From positions 124,001-188,000 of the forward strand of contig CAILKE010000004.1 in NCBI GenBank assembly GCA_903834765.1: a stretch of DNA of 64,000 nucleotides. Direction: 5' to 3'. How positions within the stretch are numbered: the first letter of the stretch is position 1; each line of letters opens with the position of its first letter. The notes beneath the pieces were generated by a model that had not been told where the DNA came from, made no database searches, and saw nothing but the letters and a program-made list of their open reading frames with translations. The position numbers and the translations under genes were made by a program. Positions 34,075 to 43,332 of this stretch are shown here, one piece after another. The DNA is from an uncultured Bacteroidota bacterium. GTDB lineage: Bacteria > Bacteroidota > Bacteroidia > B-17B0 > Aurantibacillaceae.

Positions 34075-34959
34075 TTAAGCGTTAACTGCTTTTAAAACAG
34101 CAGCCATGGTAATACCTATAGAAGCTGGACTATCTACTACATGTAAACCACACTCGCGCATGATATCCATTTTAGCTTGAGCTGTATCATCATGTCCGCC
34201 AACAATAGCACCTGCGTGACCCATGGTACGGCCTTTTGGAGCTGTTTGTCCTGCAATAAAACCTACTACCGGTTTTTTATTTCCATTAGCTTTAATCCAA
34301 CGAGCAGCATCTGCTTCATAGCTTCCGCCAATTTCACCAATCATAACGATGGCGTCTGTTTCAGGATCATTCATTAATAATTCAACTGCATCGCGTGTTG
34401 GTGTTCCAATAATTGGATCTCCACCAATGCCTATAGCAGTACTTACACCTAAACCAGCTTTTGCTAATTGATCGGCAGCTTCGTAAGTTAAAGTTCCTGA
34501 TTTAGAAACAACACCAATACGTCCTTTTTTAAATACAAATCCTGGCATGATACCAACTTTTGCTTCACCAGCCGTAATAACACCTGGGCAATTTGGCCCT
34601 ATTAAACGGCAAGCGCGTCCTTTGATGTATTCTTTTACAGCAATCATATCCTTAACTGGAATTCCTTCTGTAATACAAATAATTACTTTAATGCCACCTT
34701 CAGCAGCTTCCATAATCGCATCAGCTGCAAAGGCTGCCGGTACAAAAATGATAGATGTATCAGCACCTGCTTTATCAACTGCTTCTTTAACTGTATTAAA
34801 TACAGGTCTTTCTAAATGGGTTGTTCCGCCTTTACCTGGAGTAACACCACCAACAACATTAGTTCCGTATTCTATCATTTGAGTAGCGTGGAATGTTCCT
34901 TCACCACCTGTAAAACCTTGTACAATTACCTTTGAATTTTTTCCTACTAAAACGCCCAT
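34075..34959 (-). CDS. sucD: succinyl-CoA synthetase alpha subunit
   Basis: 294 aa TCA-cycle enzyme subunit. CoA-binding domain [35 protein letters not shown]; phospho-His in [13 protein letters not shown] near residue 245; [12 protein letters not shown] and [17 protein letters not shown] are invariant phrases. Full length and ordinary. sucC is not adjacent, as is common in this phylum. It diverges from mnmE. Confidence 0.97.
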   Translation of the reverse strand: MGVLVGKNSKVIVQGFTGGEGTFHATQMIEYGTNVVGGVTPGKGGTTHLERPVFNTVKEAVDKAGADTSIIFVPAAFAADAIMEAAEGGIKVIICITEGIPVKDMIAVKEYIKGRACRLIGPNCPGVITAGEAKVGIMPGFVFKKGRIGVVSKSGTLTYEAADQLAKAGLGVSTAIGIGGDPIIGTPTRDAVELLMNDPETDAIVMIGEIGGSYEADAARWIKANGNKKPVVGFIAGQTAPKGRTMGHAGAIVGGHDDTAQAKMDIMRECGLHVVDSPASIGITMAAVLKAVNA

Positions 34960-35107
34960 TGTTATTTTAATTATAAGTTATGAATTATGAGTTATCGGTT
35001 TTTTCGCATTTACCTTCACTCTATAGTTTTAAATTGATGCGCTAATTTAAGCAAAATCCTCTTTGGTGACGTAAATATTTATAAATTTGTTTTATAACCC
35101 AAAACAC

Positions 35108-36508
35108 ATGGCTAATTACGCTTTAAATGATGATACAATTGCCGCATTAGCCACTCCACAAGGTTTTGGAGCTATTGCCGTAATCAGATTGAGTGGTAAA
35201 CAAGCCATTTCCATCACCGAAAAGGTATTCTATACAAAAAAACTCAAACATAAAACATTGGCTGATAAAGCCAGTCACACCGCACATTTTGGATTAATTA
35301 TTGAACATGGGGTGATAATTGATGAGGTATTGCTTACTATTTTTAAAGCACCACATACCTATACGGGCGAAGAAATAGTAGAGATTTCTTGTCATGGCTC
35401 AGTGTTTATACAACAACAAATTTTGCAAATTTTACATAAGCATGGGGCTCGTCCTGCACAACCGGGTGAATATACCTTGCGTGCGTTTTTAAATGGAAAG
35501 CTTGATTTATCGCAAGCGGAAGCGGTGGCAGATTTAATTGCGAGTAATTCTGCAACCTCTCATCAAGTAGCCATGCAACACATGCGCGGCGGGTTTAGCA
35601 GTAAAATAGCTATCTTACGAGAAAACTTATTAAATTTTGCTTCTTTAATTGAACTCGAATTAGATTTCAGCGAAGAAGACGTTGAGTTTGCCGACAGAAC
35701 TGATTTAAGAAAACTCATTCACACCATACAATCTATCATAGATAAACTCATTGGTAGTTTTGATTTAGGTAATGTTATCAAAAACGGTATTCCTGTGGCG
35801 ATTGTTGGTAAGCCTAATGCTGGAAAATCAACCTTATTAAATGTGTTGTTGGAAGAAGACAGAGCAATTGTAAGTGAGATACCAGGCACAACAAGAGATA
35901 CCATCGAAGACGAAATTATTATTGATGGTGTTTTATTTCGATTGATTGATACGGCAGGGATACGTACAACAACCGATGTGATTGAGCAAATAGGTGTGAA
36001 CAGAGCTTTTGAGGTGATCAAAAAATCGGCGATTGTTATTTATTTGTTTGACACGCATGAGTTGAGCAGAGGCGATTTGGAATTAGAGGTGAATATTGTG
36101 CGAGAGCACATTGGTACTTCGCAATTATTAGTTGTTGGAAATAAAATAGATTTTGAAGCACTAGATGAATTGAAAAAAGAATTTGCGGATGTGCCAAATA
36201 TCCAATTCATATCAGCTAAAGAGCACACTAATATTATAGAGTTAAAAGCAACTTTAGTTAGTTTGTTTGATACACGCACTGTTAATACAACGGATACGAT
36301 TGTTACCAATTCGCGCCATGTTAATTCGTTAACAAAAGCACAAGATGCTTTACAAAAAGTTAATGAAGGATTGAATACTCAAATACAAAGTGATTTTTTA
36401 GCCTTGGATATTCGTTATGCTTTGGAAGCCTTAGGTGAAATTACTGGGCAGGTAACGAACGATGATTTACTTGGTAATATTTTCTCGAAGTTTTGTATCG
36501 GGAAATAG
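35108..36508 (+). CDS. mnmE: tRNA uridine-5-carboxymethylaminomethyl(34) synthesis GTPase
   Basis: About 466 aa. N-terminal folate-binding domain (DDTIAALATPQGFGAIAVIRLSG; CHGSVFIQQQIL), G domain with GKPNAGKST (G1), PGTTRD (G2), DTAG (G3) and NKID (G4), and the C-terminal FCIGK. With MnmG it modifies wobble uridines. I chose the ATG at 35108; a TTG 21 bp upstream lies in a TAAATTTG box (35082-35089) that looks like the -7 element. Confidence 0.96.
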   Translation: MANYALNDDTIAALATPQGFGAIAVIRLSGKQAISITEKVFYTKKLKHKTLADKASHTAHFGLIIEHGVIIDEVLLTIFKAPHTYTGEEIVEISCHGSVFIQQQILQILHKHGARPAQPGEYTLRAFLNGKLDLSQAEAVADLIASNSATSHQVAMQHMRGGFSSKIAILRENLLNFASLIELELDFSEEDVEFADRTDLRKLIHTIQSIIDKLIGSFDLGNVIKNGIPVAIVGKPNAGKSTLLNVLLEEDRAIVSEIPGTTRDTIEDEIIIDGVLFRLIDTAGIRTTTDVIEQIGVNRAFEVIKKSAIVIYLFDTHELSRGDLELEVNIVREHIGTSQLLVVGNKIDFEALDELKKEFADVPNIQFISAKEHTNIIELKATLVSLFDTRTVNTTDTIVTNSRHVNSLTKAQDALQKVNEGLNTQIQSDFLALDIRYALEALGEITGQVTNDDLLGNIFSKFCIGK

Positions 36509-36643
36509 ATATTTTAACTATACCCAACAAGTTTCCACTCATCATTTTAAACAAGTCCCGACAATATAAATTTTAGACTAATTGAATTCATATAGTCAAA
36601 TATAAAATTTAGTAAGTCCTAGGTTTAATTTTGAAAACTATAA

Positions 36644-36672
36644 ATCGGCAGCAAACTCAATTTGCTGCCGAT
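36644..36672. repeat. 12-bp inverted repeat, GC-rich hairpin
   Basis: ATCGGCAGCAAA / TTTGCTGCCGAT with a CTCAA loop. No T run follows on either strand, so I do not call it a terminator with confidence; it could still end the mnmE transcript or bind a regulator. Confidence 0.55.
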
Positions 36673-36748
36673 AATTTGAATTAATATGCGAATGAAAATG
36701 TATAATATTACTATACAATTATTACGTCTATTATAGCTTAATCTCCCT

Positions 36749-36832
36749 ATTTTACCCTAATTTTGTGTCAAATATCTATACATTTTACCCTAATTTTGTA
36801 TAGTTTTATTGAATAATTTACCCTTATTTTAT
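36749..36832 (+). repeat. three direct repeats with 33-bp period upstream of hipBA
   Basis: 18-bp units start at 36749, 36782 and 36815. The first two are identical (ATTTTACCCTAATTTTGT), the third differs at a few positions (AATTTACCCTTATTTTAT). The 33-bp period is about three helical turns, placing all three on one face of the DNA directly upstream of the -33 element. I infer binding sites for HipB or another regulator. Confidence 0.7.
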
Positions 36833-36839
36833 AATAACG

Positions 36840-36876
36840 TTGTTTATTATCCACATTTATGTTATATTTGTGGATA
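36840..36876 (+). promoter_or_regulatory. hipBA promoter within an inverted-repeat operator
   Basis: TTG at 36840-36842, 20 bp, TATATTTG at 36863-36870 fit the phylum promoter. The -7 box lies in an inverted repeat TATCCACA (36848-36855) / TGTGGATA (36869-36876). Escherichia coli HipB binds TATCC-N8-GGATA; here the same half-sites are 19 bp apart, one helical turn further. The hipB ATG is at 36892. Confidence 0.72.
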
Positions 36877-36891
36877 TTAATCAACATTTAG

Positions 36892-37188
36892 ATGAACTCA
36901 AAAAGACAAACTCTTTTCCCCAAGCATTTAAAAATACTTCAGGAACTAGGAGAAAATATTAAGTTAGCTCGTAAAAGAAGAAGATTGACTACCATACAAG
37001 TATCAGAGCGAGCAGGAATAGATAGAACAACGCTTTATTTAATTGAGAAAGGAACTCCGCGAGTATCAATGGGTGCGTATTTTAATGTATTGCGCGTATT
37101 GGGTTTGCAAGATGATTTTTTAAAATTGGCCTTTGAAGATAAGCAAGGAAGAGATATTCAAGACTTAGAACTTTTAGGAGGTAAATAA
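36892..37188 (+). CDS. HipB-like antitoxin/autoregulator
   Basis: 98 aa with a Cro/CI-type helix-turn-helix: LGENIKLARKRRRLTTIQVSERAGIDRTTLYLIEKGTPRVSMGAYFNVLRVLGL (about residues 22-75). It should bind HipA and repress the operon. The C-terminus is short (DLELLGGK). One base separates its stop codon from the hipA ATG. The operator candidates upstream fit autoregulation. Confidence 0.85.
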   Translation: MNSKRQTLFPKHLKILQELGENIKLARKRRRLTTIQVSERAGIDRTTLYLIEKGTPRVSMGAYFNVLRVLGLQDDFLKLAFEDKQGRDIQDLELLGGK

Positions 37189-37189
37189 A

Positions 37190-38440
37190 ATGGCAACAAG
37201 TAAAATAGATATATTGGTTTATGCAGATTGGTTGGAAATAGGCGGGCCAAAGTTAATAGGAATCTTATCCGCTCATCAAGGCAAAGGAAGAAAGACGTTT
37301 AGTTTTAGTTATGATGAAAAATGGTTGGAAACAGAAAAGCCATTCTTATTTGATCCCGATATTACTTGGAATAAAGGACAACAATTTCCAATTGGTAAAT
37401 CCAATTTTGGAATTTTTAATGATGCGATGCCAGATACTTGGGGACGCACCTTAATGAAAAGAAGAGAGGCTCAAATTGCTAAGGAAGAAAAAAGAATTGT
37501 AAAAAATCTTCATGACATTGATTTTTTATTAGCTGTGAATGACGAAAGTAGAATGGGTGGCTTGCGATTTAAATTACAAGAAAAAGAACCCTTTTTAAAT
37601 AATGATAAAGCTCGACCAACTCCTCCATGGTCTTCTGTAAGAGAATTGCAACATGGTATTTCTTTAATTGAATCTGATAAGGATAACAAAGAAGTGCGTA
37701 AATGGTTAAGTATCCTATTAGCTCCGGGTTCTTCATTAGGTGGAGCAAGACCAAAAGCAAATATCATTGATGTGAAAGGAAATTTATGGATAGCTAAATT
37801 TCCATCGAAAGAAGATACTATTGATAAAGCTGCATGGGAATTTCTAGCCTATAAATTAGCTACTAAATCAGGTATTGAAATGGCTGAGTGTAAAATCGAA
37901 AAGATATCAGGCAAATACTTTACTTTTTTCACTAAACGTTTTGACCGATTAAAGTACAAAAGAGTTCACTTTGCATCTGCAATGACTATGACTAGTAATA
38001 ATGAGGATACTATTAAGGATAATCATCCGAGTTATTTAGATATTGCAGAATTCATACAATTTAATGAATCAAATAATACAAAGGAATTACACCAATTATG
38101 GAGAAGAATGGTTTTTAATATTGCTATTTCTAATACCGACGATCATTTAAGAAACCATGGTTTTATTCTTAATAAAACTGGTTGGCAATTATCTCCAGCT
38201 TATGATATAAATCCTTCAATTGATAAAGATGGACTATCGCTAAATATTGATTCAAATAATAATGCATTAGATTTTGATTTAGCTAAAAGTGTCGGCGAAT
38301 ATTTTCAGCTTAAAGAAAAACAAATGGATGATATTTTAAAAGAAATTAAAGGAGTAGTAAAAAACTGGAAAAAAGAAGCAATAAAAATTGGAATTTCAAA
38401 GGCTGAAATTACCCTTATGAATTCTGCATTTAATTTTTAA
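37190..38440 (+). CDS. HipA-like serine/threonine kinase toxin
   Basis: 416 aa with N-subdomain 1 (IDILVYADWLEIGGPKLIGILSA), the Gly-rich loop with candidate autophosphorylation Ser (APGSSLGGARPKANI), catalytic Asp in AISNTDDHLRNHGFIL and metal Asp in LSPAYDINPS. HipA kinases phosphorylate aminoacyl-tRNA synthetases and stop growth. All kinase motifs are intact, so the toxin should be active. Which synthetase is targeted is unknown. Confidence 0.9.
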   Translation: MATSKIDILVYADWLEIGGPKLIGILSAHQGKGRKTFSFSYDEKWLETEKPFLFDPDITWNKGQQFPIGKSNFGIFNDAMPDTWGRTLMKRREAQIAKEEKRIVKNLHDIDFLLAVNDESRMGGLRFKLQEKEPFLNNDKARPTPPWSSVRELQHGISLIESDKDNKEVRKWLSILLAPGSSLGGARPKANIIDVKGNLWIAKFPSKEDTIDKAAWEFLAYKLATKSGIEMAECKIEKISGKYFTFFTKRFDRLKYKRVHFASAMTMTSNNEDTIKDNHPSYLDIAEFIQFNESNNTKELHQLWRRMVFNIAISNTDDHLRNHGFILNKTGWQLSPAYDINPSIDKDGLSLNIDSNNNALDFDLAKSVGEYFQLKEKQMDDILKEIKGVVKNWKKEAIKIGISKAEITLMNSAFNF

Positions 38441-38731
38441 TTCATAAAACGTTGCTAAAATAATTCTCATCAACAATACATTTTTGGGTTAAGAATAATT
38501 TTGAACTACGAACGACAATTTAGAAACTTATAAACCCTTTACCTGCTTACTGTGAAAGTAGGTCTGCAGAACAATAAAATGAAACGTTTCAATATGCTGT
38601 AACGGGAAATAATCAAGTCGGATTTACTGTCGCTTCAAAAAAAAGAAAGTATTCAACTATTTTGCTTTCTTATCCTTAAACTTTTCACCCAAAAATTTGC
38701 GTTTGAAATTTATATTTTGTACACTTATATT

Positions 38732-40090
38732 ATGGATATTACAAATTTACTTATTGATAAAACAAGCTTACAACGAATAGCTTTGTTTAATATGTTTAAA
38801 AATAAACCAGAAGCGGTTTTTAATTCGAAAGAGATTTTAGCAAAAATGCTAACTTCTCCCGATTTACCCGAAGGGGATGATAATCCTTTTTTTAAAAAAA
38901 ATCTTGGGAATAGGGATTTGCCAACAAGCCTACGTGATAGACTTAGTGAATTGTTGAAATCTGAAATTATAGTGGAAGTTAAAATAAATAATAAAGAAAA
39001 AGGCTATAAATTAAACAGAACCAGCGAACTGGATTTAAATGCTTTTGCTGTTAATAAAAGAAGAGATGATTTTGATGTTTTAGAGCAATTAAAGCATGAT
39101 TTTGATAAATATAATTTACCTTTTAACGATTCGGTAGCCAGAATATTAGAAGAATCAAGAGCAATCATTCAAAATAATGAAGGAATTAATGAGAAGGACA
39201 CAATTATTGATTTCGAAACTCCTTTAATAATGAATCCAATTTTTGAACAAATATTGGATGCTTTTTATTATGCCATCATTGAGAGAAATCCGATAAAAAA
39301 ATTGAAATATAAAGGAAGCTATAATGCTAAGTTACAACCTATAACAAATACAATTAAAGAATTCCATCCTTATTTAATAAAAGAATCTAAAGGACAATGG
39401 TATATTATAGGTAAAACGCCTAATGATGATAAATTTAAACATATTGCTATAAACCGAATTTTTAACAATAGTTTTGAAATTGATGAGGATACTCAGTTTT
39501 ATAGACAACATTTTAATCCCGCAAATTATTGGAAAGGATGTGTCGGAATTACAAAGCTTGGAAATGCAATCAACTTGCATTTTAAATTAAAAAATGGTGA
39601 GGTTTATAATAACATAGATTATTTGTTAGACACGCCAATAATTAAAGGTCATCAAACAATAGAAAGAATTAATAGTGTATGGTGCGATGTAAAATTAAAT
39701 GATATCTATGCAGGACCTGAACTTATTAGAGTTTTAAGATCATTAGGTCGGAATAATATAAAGGACATGAAGCCAAAATGGTTATTGGAAGATTTATGGG
39801 AAGACGGCCATAGAAGTAATTTTAATTTCAGCGTTAAATTACCTAAAAATATAACTATTAATGATTTTATGGGTTTATCAAAAGACCTTTTGCGTATTAA
39901 TAAAGATAATGATAATGAAGTTGCTGAAATTATTGCCAAAGAAAGTTTTAATAAAAAAAATGCTGGATGGCTTAATATTGAGCTAAAAAACATATTGATT
40001 AATTCTGTTTTATGTTATTATATCGAAGAAATTAAAAACATATTAGGTGAGGAAAATTATTACACAAAATCAATTAATGTTATCAATTAA
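38732..40090 (+). CDS. WYL-domain transcriptional regulator
   Basis: About 452 aa. N-terminal winged-helix-like region (KTSLQRIALFNMFKNKPEAVFNSKEILAKML; LRDRLSELLKSEIIVEV). The WYL domain includes IERNPIKKLKYKG, EFHPYLIKESKGQWYIIGKT and HIAINRIFNNSFEI; a C-terminal extension follows (AGPELIRVLRSLGRNNIKDMKPKWLLED). WYL proteins sense ligands, often nucleic acid or nucleotides, and frequently regulate defence islands. I use the ATG at 38732; a TTG 15 bp upstream is less likely. It is the nearest regulator to the repeated promoter module described at 40142. Confidence 0.8.
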   Translation: MDITNLLIDKTSLQRIALFNMFKNKPEAVFNSKEILAKMLTSPDLPEGDDNPFFKKNLGNRDLPTSLRDRLSELLKSEIIVEVKINNKEKGYKLNRTSELDLNAFAVNKRRDDFDVLEQLKHDFDKYNLPFNDSVARILEESRAIIQNNEGINEKDTIIDFETPLIMNPIFEQILDAFYYAIIERNPIKKLKYKGSYNAKLQPITNTIKEFHPYLIKESKGQWYIIGKTPNDDKFKHIAINRIFNNSFEIDEDTQFYRQHFNPANYWKGCVGITKLGNAINLHFKLKNGEVYNNIDYLLDTPIIKGHQTIERINSVWCDVKLNDIYAGPELIRVLRSLGRNNIKDMKPKWLLEDLWEDGHRSNFNFSVKLPKNITINDFMGLSKDLLRINKDNDNEVAEIIAKESFNKKNAGWLNIELKNILINSVLCYYIEEIKNILGEENYYTKSINVIN

Positions 40091-40141
40091 TTTATTCAGT
40101 ATAGTTAATTTTAAAGATTTCTAATTTCGTTGATAGTATTC

Positions 40142-40199
40142 AATTGATTTGAATTTTAATCATCCTGCAGAAAATCCGAAAATGCTTTTCATATAATTG
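40142..40199 (+). promoter_or_regulatory. shared 58-bp promoter module, copy 1 (upstream of unknown gene pair)
   Basis: AATTGATTT (40142-40150), 41 bp, TATAATTG (40192-40199). Within the spacer, positions 16-30 read TGCAGAAAATCCGAA, the palindrome-like block. The ATG of the next gene is 12 bp past the -7-like box. Confidence 0.75.
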
Positions 40200-40211
40200 T
40201 AGAAAATTATT

Positions 40212-41069
40212 ATGGAAAACAAAATGATGGTTATATTAATGAATTTGGGATTATTGGAAATAGGAAAAGAAATTTCATATATACCCAATACAAGAACTAG
40301 AAAATTAGTTAGCTTATCTAAGCAATATTATTCATTTCCTAAAAAAAGTGTTTTAGGTTTTAAATATTGTACAGTTTACTATCTTAAAAGAGCCAAATAT
40401 TCTCCTGAAAGAATTATGCTGACAGGTGGAGATAAATTATCGCTTAAAAAAATAGCTGATTATTTAAAAATAGATGTAAGTACTTGCGGTGTTAAAGATG
40501 ACGATTCAATAATTAGTAAATTATATGAGGATTACTTTTTTTATGAAGATGATGATAATTATGTTTCTGGTGGAATAAATAAAAAAAATAATTTAACAGA
40601 AATCGTTATTTCAAAAAAAGGTATAATGGGTTTTAATACAATTATTAGGGATCATGTAAACTATTTAGTGACCCAATTAAATGAAATTTATGCTCATTAC
40701 GACTTTAGCAGCGTTTCTTTTAATAAAACAAAACCAAAACACAGCATTAAGTCTGAATTATGTTTAACATTTAGTAAAAGGTTGCATATTGAAACAATAT
40801 CTGAAATAGTAGAAAAACAAAAATTAATGAGTCATAAATTACTGAACGCTATGGAATTTATATTCTCTGATTGTAGCGCTAATAATTATTTACTGGATGT
40901 AAATAAAGAACAGTTTTTATATGATGGGAAAATAAAGTTCAATTGGGTGCAATTAATAAGAAAATACAAAAGACCAGATATTATTTTTTATTATGGAACG
41001 GGTTTATTTAATAAGAGCAATCAACTAGAATTAAGCTTTACATTATTTAATAAAATTGCTTATGAGTAG
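40212..41069 (+). CDS. protein of unknown function, first of a coupled pair
   Basis: 285 aa, no signal peptide or membrane helix, Lys/Asn/Ile-rich. Features: MMVILMNLGLLEIGKEISYIP at the start; KYCTVYYLKRAKYSPERIMLTGG with a possible helix-turn-helix in LSLKKIADYLKIDVSTCGV; acidic FFYEDDDNYVSGG; and IKFNWVQLIRKYKRPDIIFYYGTGLF near the end. I recognise no family. It has promoter module copy 1 directly upstream and its stop codon overlaps the next ATG by 8 bp. Confidence 0.65.
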   Translation: MENKMMVILMNLGLLEIGKEISYIPNTRTRKLVSLSKQYYSFPKKSVLGFKYCTVYYLKRAKYSPERIMLTGGDKLSLKKIADYLKIDVSTCGVKDDDSIISKLYEDYFFYEDDDNYVSGGINKKNNLTEIVISKKGIMGFNTIIRDHVNYLVTQLNEIYAHYDFSSVSFNKTKPKHSIKSELCLTFSKRLHIETISEIVEKQKLMSHKLLNAMEFIFSDCSANNYLLDVNKEQFLYDGKIKFNWVQLIRKYKRPDIIFYYGTGLFNKSNQLELSFTLFNKIAYE

Positions 41070-41601
41070 GAGTTTTGAAGAACATAATTACATCTGGCTA
41101 AGTAGTGATTCTAAAAAAATATATTTGCTAGAAAGTAATAAGAAAACTATGAATATATTTTTAGACGTATTGATTAAAAAAATTAACCTATTTGTTAGTT
41201 ATGATAAAAACAAGAATTACAACATTTGCTATTATAAAACAGAAAGTAATATAAAACTAAGTTATACTGGCCTATTTAACAATAGTAAGACGTTTGGTGC
41301 TTTTTTAAATTACTTTAAAAACAATCATTTAAATTGTGTGGAGTTTGAAATAGAATTGATAGATGGGACAATGCTAAAAACATATTACGGCAATGATTTA
41401 ATTGTAATTACTGAAAACAACTATTTTATTGACGAAACAATTAAAATGATGCCTTTAAAACTGAAACCCTTTTTTGAAAATAGGAGTAATTTGATTGATA
41501 ATATTATAAAGCACACCAATGAATCAATTATTAGTATTACACCTGTTATTGATTTAGAGGATTTTTTAATGAGTAACGAATCTTATTTTTTTAACACATA
41601 A
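41062..41601 (+). CDS. protein of unknown function, second of a coupled pair
   Basis: About 179 aa. Starts MSRSFEEHNYIWLSSDSKKIYLLESNKK at the ATG overlapping the upstream stop codon (ATGAGTAG). Alternating hydrophobic strands (LNCVEFEIELIDGTMLKTYYGNDLIVITENNYFIDETIKM) suggest a beta-rich soluble fold. No family recognised. The overlap indicates the two proteins are made in fixed ratio and perhaps form a complex. Confidence 0.65.
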   Translation: MSRSFEEHNYIWLSSDSKKIYLLESNKKTMNIFLDVLIKKINLFVSYDKNKNYNICYYKTESNIKLSYTGLFNNSKTFGAFLNYFKNNHLNCVEFEIELIDGTMLKTYYGNDLIVITENNYFIDETIKMMPLKLKPFFENRSNLIDNIIKHTNESIISITPVIDLEDFLMSNESYFFNT

Positions 41602-41618
41602 ACCTATAAAAACAAATA

Positions 41619-41760
41619 ATATGAAACAGCTATGTTTGCTGAAACACAAATACATCCCGACAGCTATCGGGAGAATATAAACTGGCTATACCATCCCGAA
41701 TCAAGTTCGGGACAAGTTATGACAACTAAAAAACAATAATATCTACATATGAAACAGCTA
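41619..41760. repeat. 14-bp direct repeat flanking two REP-like hairpins
   Basis: ATATGAAACAGCTA occurs at 41619-41632 and 41747-41760; the second copy is the start of the lipoprotein gene. Between them lie two hairpins with TCCCGA-type arms: 41655-41672 (TCCCGA / TCGGGA) and 41694-41712 (TCCCGAA / TTCGGGA). The layout looks like an insertion that duplicated the gene start. An 18-codon reading frame from the first copy is probably meaningless. Confidence 0.55.
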
Positions 41761-42006
41761 GCATCAATTTCCTCAGTCATGATAATACTTCCATTAGTTT
41801 TATTAATAACTTCTTGCGCAACCGAAAGTAAACCTGATATTGATCCATATCATCCAAAAAGACCTAAGGATATTCCAATTACAAATTGTAGCGGAGATAC
41901 AATTGAATGGAATTGGAAAAAACAAAGGGCCTATAACGAAAAAAGGTTATTTATAGAAAGAGATAGTAATGGTTGCGTAATGATGATAATTATAAAAATA
42001 AAATAG
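41749..42006 (+). CDS. small lipoprotein of unknown function
   Basis: 85 aa. Signal with lipobox LVLLITSC (Cys about residue 24). The mature part is short, with PYHPKRPKDIPITNCSGDTIEWNWKKQ and a hydrophobic C-terminus (CVMMIIIKIK). No family recognised. Its start is duplicated 128 bp upstream. Confidence 0.5.
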   Translation: MKQLASISSVMIILPLVLLITSCATESKPDIDPYHPKRPKDIPITNCSGDTIEWNWKKQRAYNEKRLFIERDSNGCVMMIIIKIK

Positions 42007-42156
42007 AGTTTATGTATTTCTTGTAGTATATCGGTAATTAATTTTTAAACGTAATATATTAATTTCAAACATGTATTAAGAGTGTCTTAAAGTAATCTAT
42101 ATTGTTAGTCTCTATTTTAGAAATTATTTATTTTTTATTAATTTAAAATTAATGTT

Positions 42157-42444
42157 ATGGAACGTTTAGAATATAAAGAGGATATTAGTCTTGATCAGGT
42201 TTTTAAAGAAAATGATTATATCGTTAAGAATGCTGCTTTTCAAGCAATTCATCAAAACTATTTCAAAAGAAATAAAGACTGTGTTTTAGTAATTACAATT
42301 ATTATTTGCAATACTGAACATAGTATTCGTCTTTCACGAAACCTTTATATTACCATGCTTGAATATTGTATTACTACCTTTGAAAAAACGGAGGAATACG
42401 AAAAATGCTTAGTTGCAAATGAAATAATAAAAAATTTAAAATAA
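42157..42444 (+). CDS. small protein of unknown function
   Basis: 95 aa, soluble, mostly helical with one hydrophobic strand pair (CVLVITIIICNTEHSIRLSRNLYITMLEYCI). Not recognised. It precedes the next unknown gene by 33 bp on the same strand, so the two are likely co-expressed. No clear promoter found. Confidence 0.5.
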   Translation: MERLEYKEDISLDQVFKENDYIVKNAAFQAIHQNYFKRNKDCVLVITIIICNTEHSIRLSRNLYITMLEYCITTFEKTEEYEKCLVANEIIKNLK

Positions 42445-42477
42445 AAATCTATATTTAATTATTAAACAAAATTAACT

Positions 42478-43332
42478 ATGAAAATTCATCACTTACAACG
42501 CTTATTCGAAAAACTGCCTTTAGATTTTATGGAAGATTTAAAAGGCATTGATTTTAAAACCTGCTGGTATGGCTCTGCTGGGGTTGATAAAAGACCGATG
42601 GAATTATTAGACCCATCTCATCCTGATGCCTTAATAAAAGAACCTGTAAAAGTGTTTTTTTATACAGATTTAGATTATATCACTTTTAACGAAAAATTTG
42701 TCTACTTTAATAATGATGTTGATTTTGAAAATGGTTTGTGTTCAAGAACTGAAATTAAATCAGGTATTGATTTTTCATATCAAATTTTATTTCAAAAACG
42801 TCATAGAGATTTTATTAATCAAAATGCATTAAGAATTAATCATCAGGAAAAATTTAACAATAATTATTTTAATTATTTAATGAATGAAAAAAAGGACTCA
42901 GTGGAATTTAAAACTTGGAAGTTGGAGGTAGATAAAAAGCATCGTACTTTCCCAAAATTTGAACCTTATAAAATTACATTTGAAGATTATTCGGAACTTT
43001 ACGAATTTGGTATACGGTTGGTAAAACATGTGGCTAATGATGGTAGTAGTATTTATTGTTTTTACATTGATTGCGATGATTGGACATTTGAGCGATTACT
43101 TATTAAAGAAAAAATGAAAATTAATTATACTGTGCATCTTGGACAGCAAGCTTCAGGTCCTGGACCAAGATGCTTGGGGAATTTACAAACAGAATATTGT
43201 ATTTGTACCTCTTCGCCAATAAACGAAACAACTGATTTTGTATTAACTCCTTTTACAAAAGAATTTATTAAAGAATTTGTTTACAATATGCATGCAACAA
43301 ACTTTTATTCAATCAGAAATTTAAAAGTATAG
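42478..43332 (+). CDS. protein of unknown function
   Basis: 284 aa, no export signal. Notable: CWYGSAGVDKRPMELLDPSH (residues ~28-48), VKVFFYTDLDYITF, a C-terminal alpha/beta part, and Cys-rich GPGPRCLGNLQTEYCICTSSP. The WYGSAGVDKRPME phrase recalls the opening of enzyme-like proteins in which an aromatic-Gly-Ser-x-x-Asp-x-Arg motif is conserved, but I cannot name the family. Downstream of the small 95-aa gene. Confidence 0.55.
   Translation: MKIHHLQRLFEKLPLDFMEDLKGIDFKTCWYGSAGVDKRPMELLDPSHPDALIKEPVKVFFYTDLDYITFNEKFVYFNNDVDFENGLCSRTEIKSGIDFSYQILFQKRHRDFINQNALRINHQEKFNNNYFNYLMNEKKDSVEFKTWKLEVDKKHRTFPKFEPYKITFEDYSELYEFGIRLVKHVANDGSSIYCFYIDCDDWTFERLLIKEKMKINYTVHLGQQASGPGPRCLGNLQTEYCICTSSPINETTDFVLTPFTKEFIKEFVYNMHATNFYSIRNLKV

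Larger units (their letters stand above)
36509..36891 (+). other. 383-bp regulatory gap between mnmE and hipB
   Basis: No open reading frame. It holds an inverted repeat (36644-36672), three 33-bp-spaced direct repeats (36749-36832) and a promoter inside an inverted repeat (36840-36876), each listed separately. It marks the left boundary of the accessory region; G+C falls to the right. Confidence 0.7.

Noticed and set aside
35062-35089. TTTG / TAAATTTG promoter for mnmE
   Set aside because: The spacing is 16 bp, shorter than the usual 19-21; only the -7 box is convincing.
36749-36832. Possible CRISPR array (regular 33-bp period)
   Set aside because: Only three short units, the third is imperfect, spacers are 15 bp, and no cas genes are near. 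Operator repeats upstream of hipBA explain it better.
36749-36832. Plasmid-type replication iterons
   Set aside because: No replication initiator gene nearby; the neighbour is a hipBA operon and the context is chromosomal.
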